Shown here piece after piece: positions 16,715 through 25,971 of a stretch of DNA of 64,000 nt. The notes under the pieces are model-generated. The model ran no database searches, was not told where the DNA came from, and saw nothing but the letters and a program-made list of their open reading frames with translations. Within the stretch, counting starts at the first letter, position 1. Each line of letters starts with the position of its first letter. The stretch comes from Oscillospiraceae bacterium. Lineage in GTDB: Bacteria; Bacillota; Clostridia; Oscillospirales; Oscillospiraceae. The stretch covers positions 43,359 through 107,358 of the forward strand of contig JAFRMX010000002.1 of NCBI GenBank assembly GCA_017430455.1, given 5' to 3'. A program made the translations under genes and the position numbers.

Positions 16715-18598
16715 ATGGACATATCTGAAATCAGATATTACATCGGAAGAGGAGAAGAAAACATTTCAATGTATCGGGGAAATTTCAATATCTCCGATAA
16801 AATACTGTTTCGCAAAGAAGCCGGTAATGAGGATATAAGTGTTACTGTATCAGAAGATAAAGAAATCACAAGAATCAGTCTTTCATGCAGGGATAATAGC
16901 ATAAGCAGAATATGGATACGGATACCGGCAGAACCTTCAGAACATGTTACCGGAGGCGGGGAGCAGTTTTCCTGCCTCGATCTCAGAGGAAGGCTCTTTC
17001 CGATATGGACCCGCGAGCAGGGTGTCGGACGCAATCCCTTAACCGAGATCACACGCCTTGCAAATGAATCCGACGGAGGGGGAGGGGATTACCACACCAC
17101 GTTCTTCCCCCAGCCAACCTTTGTCTCTTCAGGGAAATACTTCTTCCACCTGATGAACTCCGAATACTCCGAGCTCGACTTCAAAAGCAGCGATCACCAT
17201 GAGATATGTGTTTGGGCAAACAGAGCCGAGTTCGTCTTCGGCTTTGCAGATTCGTACAGGGAGCTGCTTATTTCTCTCACCGGGCTTCTCGGACGACAGC
17301 CCCGGCTTCCCGATTGGGCAATGGAAGGCGTCTGGCTCGGAGTTCAGGGGGGAACGGAAAGAGTAACAAAACTCCTTCAAAAATGCAGGAGCAAAGGAAT
17401 GGACGTTTCGGCCGTGTGGATCCAGGACTGGGAGGGTAAACGGGTCACTTCCTTCGGAAAACGTCTCCAGTGGGACTGGAAATGGAACAAAGAAATGTAC
17501 CCCGGCCTTGATATTCTTATAGCCTCAGATCCCGCCACAAGATGGCTCGGCTATATAAATCCCTATCTTGTCGAAGGTGGAGTGCTCTTCAATGAGGCAA
17601 AGGAAAACGGATATTTTGTAAAAAACGCCGCCGGGGAAGACTATCTTTTTGATTTCGGCGAGTTTAACTGCGGGGTGGTCGACCTCTGCTCTAAGGAAGC
17701 ATTCAGCTGGTACAAAAATGTCATAAAAGAAAACCTGATAGCCATGGGATTTAAAGGATGGATGGCGGATTTCGGCGAGTATCTGCCTGCGGATGCAGTC
17801 TGTGCCGGAGGAAAGAGCGGACTTGAAGTTCACAACCTGTGGCCGGTTCTCTGGGCAAGATGCAACAGGGAAGCGGTAGAGGAAGCCGGGCTCCTGGGGG
17901 ATTGCGTGTTCTTTATGCGCTCAGGATTTTCGGGCAGCGGGAAATACTCAACTTTTCTCTGGGCCGGAGACCAGTGTGTGGACTGGACTGAAGATGACGG
18001 CCTGCCATCTGTCATAACTGCCGCCTTGACGGCAGGGATGAGCGGATTCGGTCTTCACGGCTCCGACGCGGGCGGCTATACCTCGCTTTTCAGTCTTCGA
18101 CGCTCGAAAGAACTCCTTCTGAGGTGGCTCGAGTTCGCAGCCTTTACCCCTATCGTGCGTACCCATGAAGGCAACCGTCCCGAGAGCAATTTCCAGGTCT
18201 ACAGCGATGAAGATACGATGAAAAAGGCAGGCAGGCTTTCAAAGCTTCATACCGCACTGCTGCCATACATTCGGAAATGCGTTATGATAAACTCCGAACT
18301 GGGGATCCCCGTCATGCGTCCGCTCTTCTTCGCTTCGGAGAATAGCAGAGCCTGGGAGAGGGACAATTACTCCTATCTGCTCGGGGATGATATGCTTGTC
18401 GCACCTGTCGTAAGGGAGGGGGCGGAGGAGAGAACACTATGGCTCCCAGAAGGGGAATGGGTGTATCTCTGGAGCGGAGAAAGCTTCGCTTCGGGAAATC
18501 TCAGAATCGAGGCTCCCCTGGGCAAAACACCGGTTTTTTATAGAAAAGAATCAGAATTCAAAGAACTGTTTGAACAAATAGCAGCCGATTTCAATTGA
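16715..18598 (+). CDS. yihQ: GH31 sulfoquinovosidase (YihQ type)
   Basis: A 627-residue GH31 alpha-glycosidase. Aligned by eye to E. coli YihQ, the catalytic nucleophile is Asp352 (WMADFGEYLP) and the acid/base is Asp419 (WAGDQCVDW). The sulfonate-binding set Gln237, Arg250, Trp253 and Tyr455 corresponds to YihQ Gln288, Arg301, Trp304 and Tyr508. The segment TSFGKRLQWDWKWN is specific to sulfoquinovosidases and absent from ordinary alpha-glucosidases. The enzyme would release sulfoquinovose from its glyceryl glycoside. No signal peptide is visible, so hydrolysis is cytoplasmic after import. It is shorter than YihQ at the N-terminus. Confidence 0.93.
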   Translation: MDISEIRYYIGRGEENISMYRGNFNISDKILFRKEAGNEDISVTVSEDKEITRISLSCRDNSISRIWIRIPAEPSEHVTGGGEQFSCLDLRGRLFPIWTREQGVGRNPLTEITRLANESDGGGGDYHTTFFPQPTFVSSGKYFFHLMNSEYSELDFKSSDHHEICVWANRAEFVFGFADSYRELLISLTGLLGRQPRLPDWAMEGVWLGVQGGTERVTKLLQKCRSKGMDVSAVWIQDWEGKRVTSFGKRLQWDWKWNKEMYPGLDILIASDPATRWLGYINPYLVEGGVLFNEAKENGYFVKNAAGEDYLFDFGEFNCGVVDLCSKEAFSWYKNVIKENLIAMGFKGWMADFGEYLPADAVCAGGKSGLEVHNLWPVLWARCNREAVEEAGLLGDCVFFMRSGFSGSGKYSTFLWAGDQCVDWTEDDGLPSVITAALTAGMSGFGLHGSDAGGYTSLFSLRRSKELLLRWLEFAAFTPIVRTHEGNRPESNFQVYSDEDTMKKAGRLSKLHTALLPYIRKCVMINSELGIPVMRPLFFASENSRAWERDNYSYLLGDDMLVAPVVREGAEERTLWLPEGEWVYLWSGESFASGNLRIEAPLGKTPVFYRKESEFKELFEQIAADFN

Positions 18599-18664
18599 CA
18601 GAAGAATTGCATAATTGTGCAAAATATCCAAAAATCCGGGTAAATTTTTGTAAGTTATCAACAA

Positions 18665-18693
18665 TTGTTTTCCTCAAGGTTTTTATTTATAAT
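18665..18693 (+). promoter_or_regulatory. Promoter of the sulfoquinovose ABC importer
   Basis: TTGTTT (18665-18670), a 17-bp spacer and TATAAT (18688-18693). The leader to the start codon is about 118 bases and AT-rich, with several short dyads such as TTAATTAA. This suggests the importer also has its own transcript rather than only read-through from the GH31 gene. Confidence 0.55.
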
Positions 18694-18817
18694 AACAGCC
18701 AAGGGATTTGGCCCGTTCTTTTATGGCGAATTGATTAACTCTTTTAATTAACCCTTTTAAATATTCAAAGCATTTAAGGGCTAATGCCATTAAATATAAT
18801 AAAAAGGAGAAAACAAA

Positions 18818-20146
18818 ATGAAGAAATTCCTCGCACTTATTCTCGCTCTTGCGATGATCTTCGCTCTGGCAGCCTGCGGCCAGTCCGCAGCAGCTCCTGC
18901 GGCACAGGAAGCAGCTCCCGCGGCGCAGGAAGCAGCTCCCGCTGAGGCAGCAAAAGAGATAACGATCAACTTCCCCTGCATCTGGGTCGGCACAGACTCG
19001 AAAGCTGCATATTTTGCAGAGATGGTAGATTCCTTCAACAAGGAAAATGAAGGACAGATCAAAGTCGTTATTGAAGAGCAGACAGACTACCAGGCATACC
19101 GCGACAAGATAAGAACTCTTGTAACGGCAGGCGAAGTTCCCGATATCTGCACGATGGATACCGCTGCAGACGTAGAGCTCTATACCGCGTCCGGCAAGTT
19201 CATGGACTTTACGCCTTACCTTGACGAAGGCTGGAGAGATACTTTCGCGACCGGCACATTCGACAGCTATACCTATGATGGTGTTACCGCTGTTATCCCC
19301 TTTGAAAGCGCGATCTTCCCGATCGTATACAATGTTGAGATCCTCAAGGAAGCAGGATGGGAGACCTTCCCCGCGAACTGGGACGAGATGTTTGAGATGT
19401 TCGACGACATCAAAGCGGCGGGCTACAACGCAGTCGGCCAGATGGCAGGAGAGAATGCCTGGACCTCAATGCTGTGGTACTCGGCTCTTGTTCAGGCTAT
19501 CGGCGGCAAGGAAGCTTTTGAAAACGGCCTCTCCGATCCCGCTTTCGTTGAAGCGGCAGACGTTCTCAAGAGAATGTATGAATACACCTTTGACGGAGCA
19601 ATCTCTGCAGGCGCAGGCGATGTAAACGGCCATTGGATTGCCCAGGATACTGCACTTTACCTCAACGGCCCCTGGTGGATCGGCAACCTCTATAAAGAGG
19701 ACAACGCAAAGGACGGAGTCCTTCTCGCTGATGTATGTGACGTGGCTGCGAACCCCGAATGGGTCGGCGGCAAGGGTCAGGGCGGACTTGTAACCAAAGT
19801 TCAGAGCTTCATCCTCGCTGCCAAGCAGGACGATCCCGCTAAGGAAGCCGCGGTTGTTAAATTCCTCCAGTACATCACGGATCCTGACCGTATGCAGGTT
19901 TGGTCCGCTTCCGCAGGCTCGATGTTCTTTGTAAACTACGAGCCGTCTGAGGATACGACCGTTATTGCCCAGAAATTCGCGGAAATTAAGAAGGACGCGG
20001 CTTTCACAGTTCTGGCTGTAGACGCGAACTTCGGCCCCGCTTATGAGAGCGCATTCCCCGCAGCAGTCTCTGCTTTGGTACTCGGCCAGGTCGACGCACA
20101 AGGCTTTGTGGACCAGCTCCAGACTGCAATAGACAACGCAGCATAA
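18818..20146 (+). CDS. Family 1 sugar ABC transporter substrate-binding lipoprotein (candidate sulfoquinovose/SQ-glycerol binder)
   Basis: A 442-residue solute-binding protein. The N-terminus is a lipoprotein signal peptide with lipobox LAAC followed by an Ala/Pro/Gln/Glu linker, so it is anchored outside the membrane. The body has the extended family 1 carbohydrate-binding fold (motifs such as DFTPYLDEGW and NWDEMFEMFDD). It is the first gene of an importer that directly follows the sulfoquinovosidase. No ATPase gene is present, so a shared MsmX-type ATPase encoded elsewhere is expected. Substrate is inferred from the neighbours. Confidence 0.8.
   Translation: MKKFLALILALAMIFALAACGQSAAAPAAQEAAPAAQEAAPAEAAKEITINFPCIWVGTDSKAAYFAEMVDSFNKENEGQIKVVIEEQTDYQAYRDKIRTLVTAGEVPDICTMDTAADVELYTASGKFMDFTPYLDEGWRDTFATGTFDSYTYDGVTAVIPFESAIFPIVYNVEILKEAGWETFPANWDEMFEMFDDIKAAGYNAVGQMAGENAWTSMLWYSALVQAIGGKEAFENGLSDPAFVEAADVLKRMYEYTFDGAISAGAGDVNGHWIAQDTALYLNGPWWIGNLYKEDNAKDGVLLADVCDVAANPEWVGGKGQGGLVTKVQSFILAAKQDDPAKEAAVVKFLQYITDPDRMQVWSASAGSMFFVNYEPSEDTTVIAQKFAEIKKDAAFTVLAVDANFGPAYESAFPAAVSALVLGQVDAQGFVDQLQTAIDNAA
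18890..18945 (+). repeat. 21-bp in-frame tandem repeat in the lipoprotein linker
   Basis: About two and two-thirds copies of a 21-base unit encode repeated AAPAAQE steps just after the lipobox. Linkers of this composition tether binding proteins to the membrane, and such repeats can change in length by slippage. Confidence 0.75.
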
Positions 20147-20165
20147 CCGACCGCATTTTCTCACA

Positions 20166-20188
20166 GGGAGCGGAATAATTCCGCTCCC
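20166..20188 (+). terminator. Hairpin between binding protein and permease genes
   Basis: A perfect 10-bp stem, GGGAGCGGAA paired with TTCCGCTCCC around a TAA loop, followed by CTCATTT rather than a clean T-run. It probably attenuates or protects the 3' end so that the binding protein is made in excess over the permeases. Confidence 0.6.
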
Positions 20189-20240
20189 TCATTTCAGATT
20201 TTGACGCTTCTTTTGAGTTTCCAACAACGGAGGTGATATC

Positions 20241-21143
20241 TTGAGGCTTACACGAAACGATAAAGGTCCTCTGATAGCCTTTATGGCTCCAGCCCTTATC
20301 ATGATGCTTCTGTTCTTCGTTATACCGGTCATATATGTCGTCGTCGTTTCCTTCTTCAAATGGAACGGAATAACGGACCCGGAGTTCAGGGGAATCAGAA
20401 ATTTCGCTCTTTTGTTCAAAGACAAGGCCTTTTTAAGATCCGTATTGAATAACATTATCTGGGCACTGGTCGCGGGTTTTATACAGGTGCCCATCGCCAT
20501 GGTCATGGCTATTATCCTCTCTCGCAAGCCGAAAGGCTGGAAGTTTTTCAGAACGGTGTATTTCCTTCCGCAGGTCATATCCGGTATTGCTCTTGCCATG
20601 CTGTGGAGAGCCATCTACAACGCAAATACCGGTCTGCTGAACGGGCTCCTTAAGCTTTTCGGAAGGGGAGACCTTGCCAGAGACTGGCTCGGTACAATAG
20701 AGACAGCCTTTCCCGCGGTGCTTATCTATTGGGTCTTCTATATCGGTTATTATATGGTCATCATGATGGCTGACATTACGACTATAGACGAATCATACTA
20801 TGAAGCCGCGACGATAGACGGCGCGACCGACTTCCAGCAGGCAATCCATATCACTATACCGCTGATAAGAAAGACCTCGCTCGCGACCTGCGTAACTCTC
20901 GCCTCGGTCATGGGCTTAAGACAGTTTGAGCAGGTGTATATGCTTACAAACGGCCAGCCTGCGAATACGACGTCCACCATTGTCCTGTATATGTATAAAA
21001 AACTGCAGGAACCGAACTACGGCATGGCCTCGGCATCGGCCGTAATTCTGATCGTTGTCGGAATCATCTTTATCGTCTCGCTGAGACTCCTCTTTAACGG
21101 AAGGCAGGAGAACCGGCAGGTGAAGAAGAGAAAGGGGGCATGA
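20241..21143 (+). CDS. Sugar ABC transporter permease, MalF-like
   Basis: A 300-residue permease with six membrane segments and the EAA loop EAATIDGATDFQQAIHITIP that contacts the ATPase. It begins with TTG, chosen because GGAGGTGA lies directly upstream at 20229-20236 and no ATG is nearby. It pairs with the second permease two bases downstream and with the lipoprotein upstream. Import of sulfoquinovose glycosides is the contextual inference. Confidence 0.85.
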   Translation: MRLTRNDKGPLIAFMAPALIMMLLFFVIPVIYVVVVSFFKWNGITDPEFRGIRNFALLFKDKAFLRSVLNNIIWALVAGFIQVPIAMVMAIILSRKPKGWKFFRTVYFLPQVISGIALAMLWRAIYNANTGLLNGLLKLFGRGDLARDWLGTIETAFPAVLIYWVFYIGYYMVIMMADITTIDESYYEAATIDGATDFQQAIHITIPLIRKTSLATCVTLASVMGLRQFEQVYMLTNGQPANTTSTIVLYMYKKLQEPNYGMASASAVILIVVGIIFIVSLRLLFNGRQENRQVKKRKGA

Positions 21144-21144
21144 A

Positions 21145-22005
21145 ATGAACACGAATAAAGTTCATGCGAAGCTCACCGGAAAGGAGCTCTTCCTCCAGAT
21201 AATCCGCTGGATACTTATAGTATTCTTTACGGTGTACGCCCTTTTCCCGCTTTTCTGGCTGTTCATGTCATCGCTGAAGACAAACGGTGAATTCCTGGCG
21301 GGAAATCCTTTCTCGCTTCCAAAGGTCCCGCAGTGGCAGAACTATACAAATGCCCTCACCGTCGCCGGGCTCGGCAGAATGCTTTTAAACTCGGTGTTCG
21401 TGGGCATTGCCGCGACGCTGTTTAATGTCCTAGTCGCGTCACTCAGCGCGTACTGCATGTCAAGATTCCGCTTTAGAGGAAGAGACAACTACTATACGCT
21501 CTTTACCACAGGCATTCTCATACCCTTGAACGCACTGATGGTTCCGTACTTCGTAATCATCAACAGGCTCGGTCTTTACAACACTTACGGAGGGCTGATC
21601 CTTCTGTACTCGGCAATAGGCATACCCATGTCTACGTTTCTGATAAAAGGCCTTATGGACTCTATTCCAATGGAGATCGAAGAGGCCGCTTATATAGACG
21701 GGGCCGGTTTTATGGGCAGATTCTTCCATGTGATACTGCCTCTGTCCCGTACGGGAATAGTTACCGCAGCGACGTTTGAGTTCCTGACCTGCTGGAACGA
21801 ATTCGTTTTCGCGAATCTGATTGTCTCTTCAGAGAAGCTCCGCACCATCCAGGTCGGCATACGTTACTTCACAAATCAGTTTTCAACAGACTATGTCTCC
21901 ATGTACGCCGCGATCGTTGTTTCAATAGTGCCTTCGATCCTCGGATATATTATATTCCAGGAGCAGGTAATCTCCGGTATGACCTCGGGCGCCGTCAAAG
22001 GCTGA
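21145..22005 (+). CDS. Sugar ABC transporter permease, MalG-like
   Basis: A 286-residue permease with six membrane segments and the EAA motif EEAAYIDGAGFMGRFFHVILP. It ends in a typical GMTSGAVKG tail. It is the last gene of the sulfoquinovose importer and is followed by a strong bidirectional terminator at 22057-22098. Confidence 0.85.
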   Translation: MNTNKVHAKLTGKELFLQIIRWILIVFFTVYALFPLFWLFMSSLKTNGEFLAGNPFSLPKVPQWQNYTNALTVAGLGRMLLNSVFVGIAATLFNVLVASLSAYCMSRFRFRGRDNYYTLFTTGILIPLNALMVPYFVIINRLGLYNTYGGLILLYSAIGIPMSTFLIKGLMDSIPMEIEEAAYIDGAGFMGRFFHVILPLSRTGIVTAATFEFLTCWNEFVFANLIVSSEKLRTIQVGIRYFTNQFSTDYVSMYAAIVVSIVPSILGYIIFQEQVISGMTSGAVKG

Positions 22006-22056
22006 GATTGGACCTGTTCCCGACCGTTCTTGCAATCGAATATATCTTCACATCAT

Positions 22057-22098
22057 GAAATAACGAAACATGCCGTCTCCGGCATGTTTCGTTATTTC
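22057..22098. terminator. Bidirectional terminator between convergent operons
   Basis: A perfect 19-bp inverted repeat (57-75 paired with 80-98 of the 22000s) with a four-base loop lies between the convergent importer and cellobiose phosphorylase genes. There is no long T-run on either side, but the stem is very stable and both operons end here. Confidence 0.7.
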
Positions 22099-22151
22099 CG
22101 TTATTATGTATGTCAGGACTGCAAGGAAATTGTTATTTTCGGAAAAAGAGA

Positions 22152-24590
22152 TCAAGCGCCCATGATGACCTGCACGTCGGCGATTTCACCTGAGGGAAGG
22201 ACCGGTAAAAGATCGCCATGGCAGATATCGCCGTTTAAGCGGATTTCCTTTATGCCATGCTCAACTGAAGCCGGGTTTTTAACAGTTATATTGTATACTG
22301 CTCCTCTGTATCTGCGCGACACGCTGTATCCTTTGCAATCCGCGGGAATGCAGGGATCGATCAGGAGTCCGTCCAATGTAGGCTTAATTCCGAGAATTGC
22401 CTGGCTGATACTGACAAAAGTCCAGGCGGCAGTTCCTGTAAGCCAGCTGTTTTTTGCTTCTCCGAAACCTGCAGCGTCCTTACCGGCAATCATCTGACTG
22501 TATACATACGGTTCGGTACGATGGATTTCACTGATATCTTCAGTGTAAGAAGGGCAAATACGGGAATATGTTTCAAATGCCCTGTTGCCGTGCCCCAGAA
22601 CTGTTTCGGCGCATGTGATCCAAGGGTTGTTATGGCAGAAAATTCCGGCATTTTCCTTATATCCGGGAGGATAGCTGCTTATCTCACCAAGCTCCAGACG
22701 ATAACGTGTATAAGCAGGAGTGAGGAGAACGACTCCGTATTCTGTATCAAGATATTTTTGAACGCTTTCCAAAGCTTTTTCCGCTTCTCCGCTGTCTTTT
22801 CCTATCCCTGCCATTACGCACATTCCCTGAGGCTCCAGGAAGATCTCGCCCTCGTCGCATTCACGGCCTCCAACAACATGTCCGAAAGCGTCATAGGCTC
22901 TTCTGAACCATTCTCCGTCCCAACCGTGCTCAAGCACGGTTTTTTTCATGCTTAAGACAGCAGCGTCAGCTTCTGCTGCTTCTGAATCCAGTTTCATATG
23001 ACTCAGAATATCAGCCCATGCTTTACCGTATTTTACAAACATTCCGGCAATAAAAATACTTTCAGCTACAGGCCCTTCACTTGCTCCCGTAATCTGGAAG
23101 CTTTCGCCGGGATGTGCGGAAAAACAGTTCAAATTAAGGCAGTCGTTCCAGTCCGCTCTCCCTATCAAAGGAAGGCCGTGAGGGCCGAGATGCGATGCAG
23201 TAAAGGAAAAACTGCGGCGCAAGTGCTCAAGCAGAGGCTCTGCGAGCGTCGGGTCGTTGTCAAAATCGACGGATTCGCTGAGAATGCTCCAGTCACCGGT
23301 CTCGCGGAGATACGCGTCTGTCCCTGCTATGAGCCACAGCGGATCATCATTGAAGCCGCTCCCCACACCCAGATTTCCTTTCTTGGTGAGCGGCTGGTAC
23401 TGATGGTAGGCACTCCCGTCCGGAAGTTGGGTGGATGCTATATCCAGTATACGCTCTCTGGCGCGCTCAGGTATCATATGAACAAAACCGAAAAGATCCT
23501 GGCAGGAGTCGCGGAATCCCATTCCGCGCCCCATTCCGCTCTCAAAATAACTGGCGGACCGGCTCATATTGAAAGTTACCATACACTGGTACTGATTCCA
23601 TATGTTTACCATACGGTCCAGCTTCTCATCCGAAGAAAAGAGCCGGTAATTAGAAAGCAGTCTTTCCCAATAATCCCGAAGGACCGAGAGAGCCATGTCG
23701 AAAGATTCGTCTGAGGAGTATTCGGACATCATGCGCAGGGCTCTTGCTTTATTGATTATTCCGGGCTCTTCCCATTTGTCGTCTGCGGGGTTTTCTATGT
23801 ACCCGAGACCGAATATGAGGCTGTCTTTATCACCAGGCTCAAGCACGATATCAAACTGCTGGGCAGCTACCGGCTGCCAGCCGTGCGCCACGGAATTTCT
23901 GCAGCCTCCGGATATGACAGCTTCAGGAGACGCGGGGCTTCCGTAGGTGCCTATAAAAGAATCTCTTGAGGTGTCAAAGCCTACCGGATCACGGTTGGCC
24001 CAAAAAACGGCATAGTGATTGCGCCTCTCTCTATATTCAGTCTTATGATAAATGGCGTTGCCGGAGACTTCAACTTCACCGGTTGAATAATTTCTCTGGA
24101 AATTTGAGGAGTCGTCCAAAGCATCCCAAAGACAAAACTCCAAATAAGGAAAAAGAGAAAAGCTTTTGTAAGCACCGCTCTTATTCTCGCATGTTACACG
24201 CATCAGTAGGCAGTTATTGCCCATAGGAACGATAAACTCCTGTTTTGCAGAAAGGCCGTTCTTTTCACCGGAGATGACCGAATATCCGAGACCGTGGCGG
24301 CAACAGTAAGAATCAAGCGGAGTCTTAACAGGCTGCCAGCCGGGATTCCAGATCAAATCTCCGTCCTTAATATAGATATGGAAGCCTTCGGAATCCAAAG
24401 GGCAATTGTTGTAGCGGTAACGGGTCAGACGGCGCAGACGTGCGTCACGATAGAAGCTGTAACCTCCGCATGTGTTGGACAAAATGGTAAAGAAATCCTC
24501 ATTTCCGAGGTAATTGATCCAGGGAAGAGGTGTATCCGGGGCAGTTATAACGTATTCTTTGTTTAAATCATCAAAATGGCCGAATTTCAT
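22152..24590 (-). CDS. cbp: Cellobiose phosphorylase (GH94)
   Basis: An 812-residue GH94 enzyme that follows the C. thermocellum cellobiose phosphorylase closely along its whole length (opening [49 protein letters not shown]). Asp483 in WNDCLN is the general acid. The enzyme splits cellobiose with phosphate into glucose 1-phosphate and glucose in the cytoplasm, saving ATP. An in-frame ATG lies six bases earlier but abuts the GGGAGA ribosome site, so the start at 24590 is preferred. It is divergent from a LacI regulator, and a candidate operator overlaps its leader. Confidence 0.95.
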   Translation of the reverse strand: MKFGHFDDLNKEYVITAPDTPLPWINYLGNEDFFTILSNTCGGYSFYRDARLRRLTRYRYNNCPLDSEGFHIYIKDGDLIWNPGWQPVKTPLDSYCCRHGLGYSVISGEKNGLSAKQEFIVPMGNNCLLMRVTCENKSGAYKSFSLFPYLEFCLWDALDDSSNFQRNYSTGEVEVSGNAIYHKTEYRERRNHYAVFWANRDPVGFDTSRDSFIGTYGSPASPEAVISGGCRNSVAHGWQPVAAQQFDIVLEPGDKDSLIFGLGYIENPADDKWEEPGIINKARALRMMSEYSSDESFDMALSVLRDYWERLLSNYRLFSSDEKLDRMVNIWNQYQCMVTFNMSRSASYFESGMGRGMGFRDSCQDLFGFVHMIPERARERILDIASTQLPDGSAYHQYQPLTKKGNLGVGSGFNDDPLWLIAGTDAYLRETGDWSILSESVDFDNDPTLAEPLLEHLRRSFSFTASHLGPHGLPLIGRADWNDCLNLNCFSAHPGESFQITGASEGPVAESIFIAGMFVKYGKAWADILSHMKLDSEAAEADAAVLSMKKTVLEHGWDGEWFRRAYDAFGHVVGGRECDEGEIFLEPQGMCVMAGIGKDSGEAEKALESVQKYLDTEYGVVLLTPAYTRYRLELGEISSYPPGYKENAGIFCHNNPWITCAETVLGHGNRAFETYSRICPSYTEDISEIHRTEPYVYSQMIAGKDAAGFGEAKNSWLTGTAAWTFVSISQAILGIKPTLDGLLIDPCIPADCKGYSVSRRYRGAVYNITVKNPASVEHGIKEIRLNGDICHGDLLPVLPSGEIADVQVIMGA

Positions 24591-24609
24591 TATCATTCTC
24601 CCTGCAGCT

Positions 24610-24621
24610 TAAACGATTAAG
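24610..24621 (-). promoter_or_regulatory. Candidate LacI-family operator upstream of cellobiose phosphorylase
   Basis: TTAAACGATTAA lies 20 to 30 bases upstream of the start codon and resembles the perfect dyad TAAACGTTTA at the divergent LacI gene. On the minus strand a TTGACA lies 17 bases before TTTAAG here, and another TTGCTT with TAATCT lies further up, so the site would block initiation or early elongation. Confidence 0.55.
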
Positions 24622-24821
24622 GACATAACTTGTCAAAAGATTAAACTATTATTCCGAAAAAAGCAATAGGATTTTGGATCAATTCCGAAAAAAATATACT
24701 TATTAAACGGTAATAATTAGACATCGGTTTAAGAATTGTCTATTTTGCATAAAAATATCATCCACAATTTGTGCAAATTCACTAAAAATATAAAATAATT
24801 GTATTTTCCAATATAAAATAC

Positions 24822-24870
24822 TTGAAAAAAATTGAGGAATAAGCTAAATTAGAGTTGCGTAAACGTTTAA
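24822..24870 (+). promoter_or_regulatory. Promoter and autoregulatory operator of the LacI regulator operon
   Basis: TTGAAA (24822-24827), a 17-bp spacer and TAAATT (24845-24850), followed by TAAACGTTTA (24860-24869), a perfect 10-bp palindrome with the central CG of LacI-family operators covering the expected transcription start. Confidence 0.65.
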
Positions 24871-24888
24871 GTGAGGAGGCTGGCTGAA

Positions 24889-25908
24889 GTGATATCCATG
24901 AAAGACATTGCACTCGAGTGCGGTGTTTCGGTCGCAACAGTCAGTAAAGCGCTGAACGGTCAGCAGGATATAGGTGAGGAAACCAGACAGAAGATCACTG
25001 AAACTGCAGAGAGGCTTGGTTATACTGCCAATTCCGCAGCGAGAGCTCTTAAGACAAACAGGACATTCAATATAGGTGTTTTATTTCTTGATCCGATGCA
25101 TGGCGGGCTCGCACATGAGTTTTTCTCTACGGTTCTTGATGCCATCAGAAGTGAGGCAGAGAGTAACGGATATGATATTACATTCATAAACCGGGGAATC
25201 GGTAATCGCGAGACATCTTATCTTCAGCATTGCCGTTACCGCGGCGTGGACGGGGTGATAATCGCCTCTGCAGATTTTGTTGATCCTCAGATTATAGAGC
25301 TTGTTAATTCAGAGATCCCGGTTGTAACGATAGATCATATATTCAATGGCAATATTTCAATTATTTCGGACAATACGGGCGGTATGGAGTCCCTTACCGA
25401 TTACATTATCAGCAAGGGGCATAAAAAAATAGCCTTCATCCACGGCGAAAAAACAAGCGTCACGGTCAACAGGCTTTCGGGGTTCTACCGCTCCTGCGAA
25501 AAACACGGGATTAAGATCCCGGACGAATATGTCAGGGAAGGAGTCTTCCATGATCCCAAGACCTGCTATTCGATAACCAAAGAGCTGCTTGGATTAAAAG
25601 ACAGACCGACTTGCATAGTATTCCCGGATGACTACTCCTGTATAGGAGGCATTAATGCTGTATGGGAGTCGGGCCTCAGAATTCCGGATGATATTTCGGC
25701 TGCAGGATATGACGGTATTCCGCTCTCGCGAATCATTTCACCCGAATTGACGACATGGGTGCAGAATACTACAGAACTCGGCAGAAGATCGGCTGCAAGA
25801 CTTATTGAACAGATACAGAAACCGAAAAGCGTTATACTTGACAGGGAAATAGTCAGGGGACATATCCAGGAAGGTGCTTCCGTAAAGGATATCTCACAGC
25901 TCGGGTGA
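24889..25908 (+). CDS. LacI-family transcriptional regulator of the beta-glucoside locus
   Basis: A 339-residue repressor with the LacI helix-turn-helix and hinge at residues 4 to about 55 (MKDIALECGVSVATVSKALNG) and a periplasmic-binding-like sensor domain. GAGGAGG at 24873-24879 lies nine bases before GTG 24889, which is taken as the start; the ATG at 24898 is a poorer fit. It is the first gene of an operon with the second ABC importer and GH3 glycosidase, and is divergent from cellobiose phosphorylase. Cellobiose or a related disaccharide is the likely inducer. Confidence 0.9.
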   Translation: MISMKDIALECGVSVATVSKALNGQQDIGEETRQKITETAERLGYTANSAARALKTNRTFNIGVLFLDPMHGGLAHEFFSTVLDAIRSEAESNGYDITFINRGIGNRETSYLQHCRYRGVDGVIIASADFVDPQIIELVNSEIPVVTIDHIFNGNISIISDNTGGMESLTDYIISKGHKKIAFIHGEKTSVTVNRLSGFYRSCEKHGIKIPDEYVREGVFHDPKTCYSITKELLGLKDRPTCIVFPDDYSCIGGINAVWESGLRIPDDISAAGYDGIPLSRIISPELTTWVQNTTELGRRSAARLIEQIQKPKSVILDREIVRGHIQEGASVKDISQLG

Positions 25909-25971
25909 TAAGCGGCATTGCCGCAAATATATATTTATCTTTATCACAGAAAGAAAACAGGAGGAATTACA

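Noticed and set aside
16715..18598. Generic alpha-glucosidase or alpha-xylosidase
   Set aside because: The full sulfonate-binding set of YihQ is present at matching positions, which ordinary GH31 enzymes lack.
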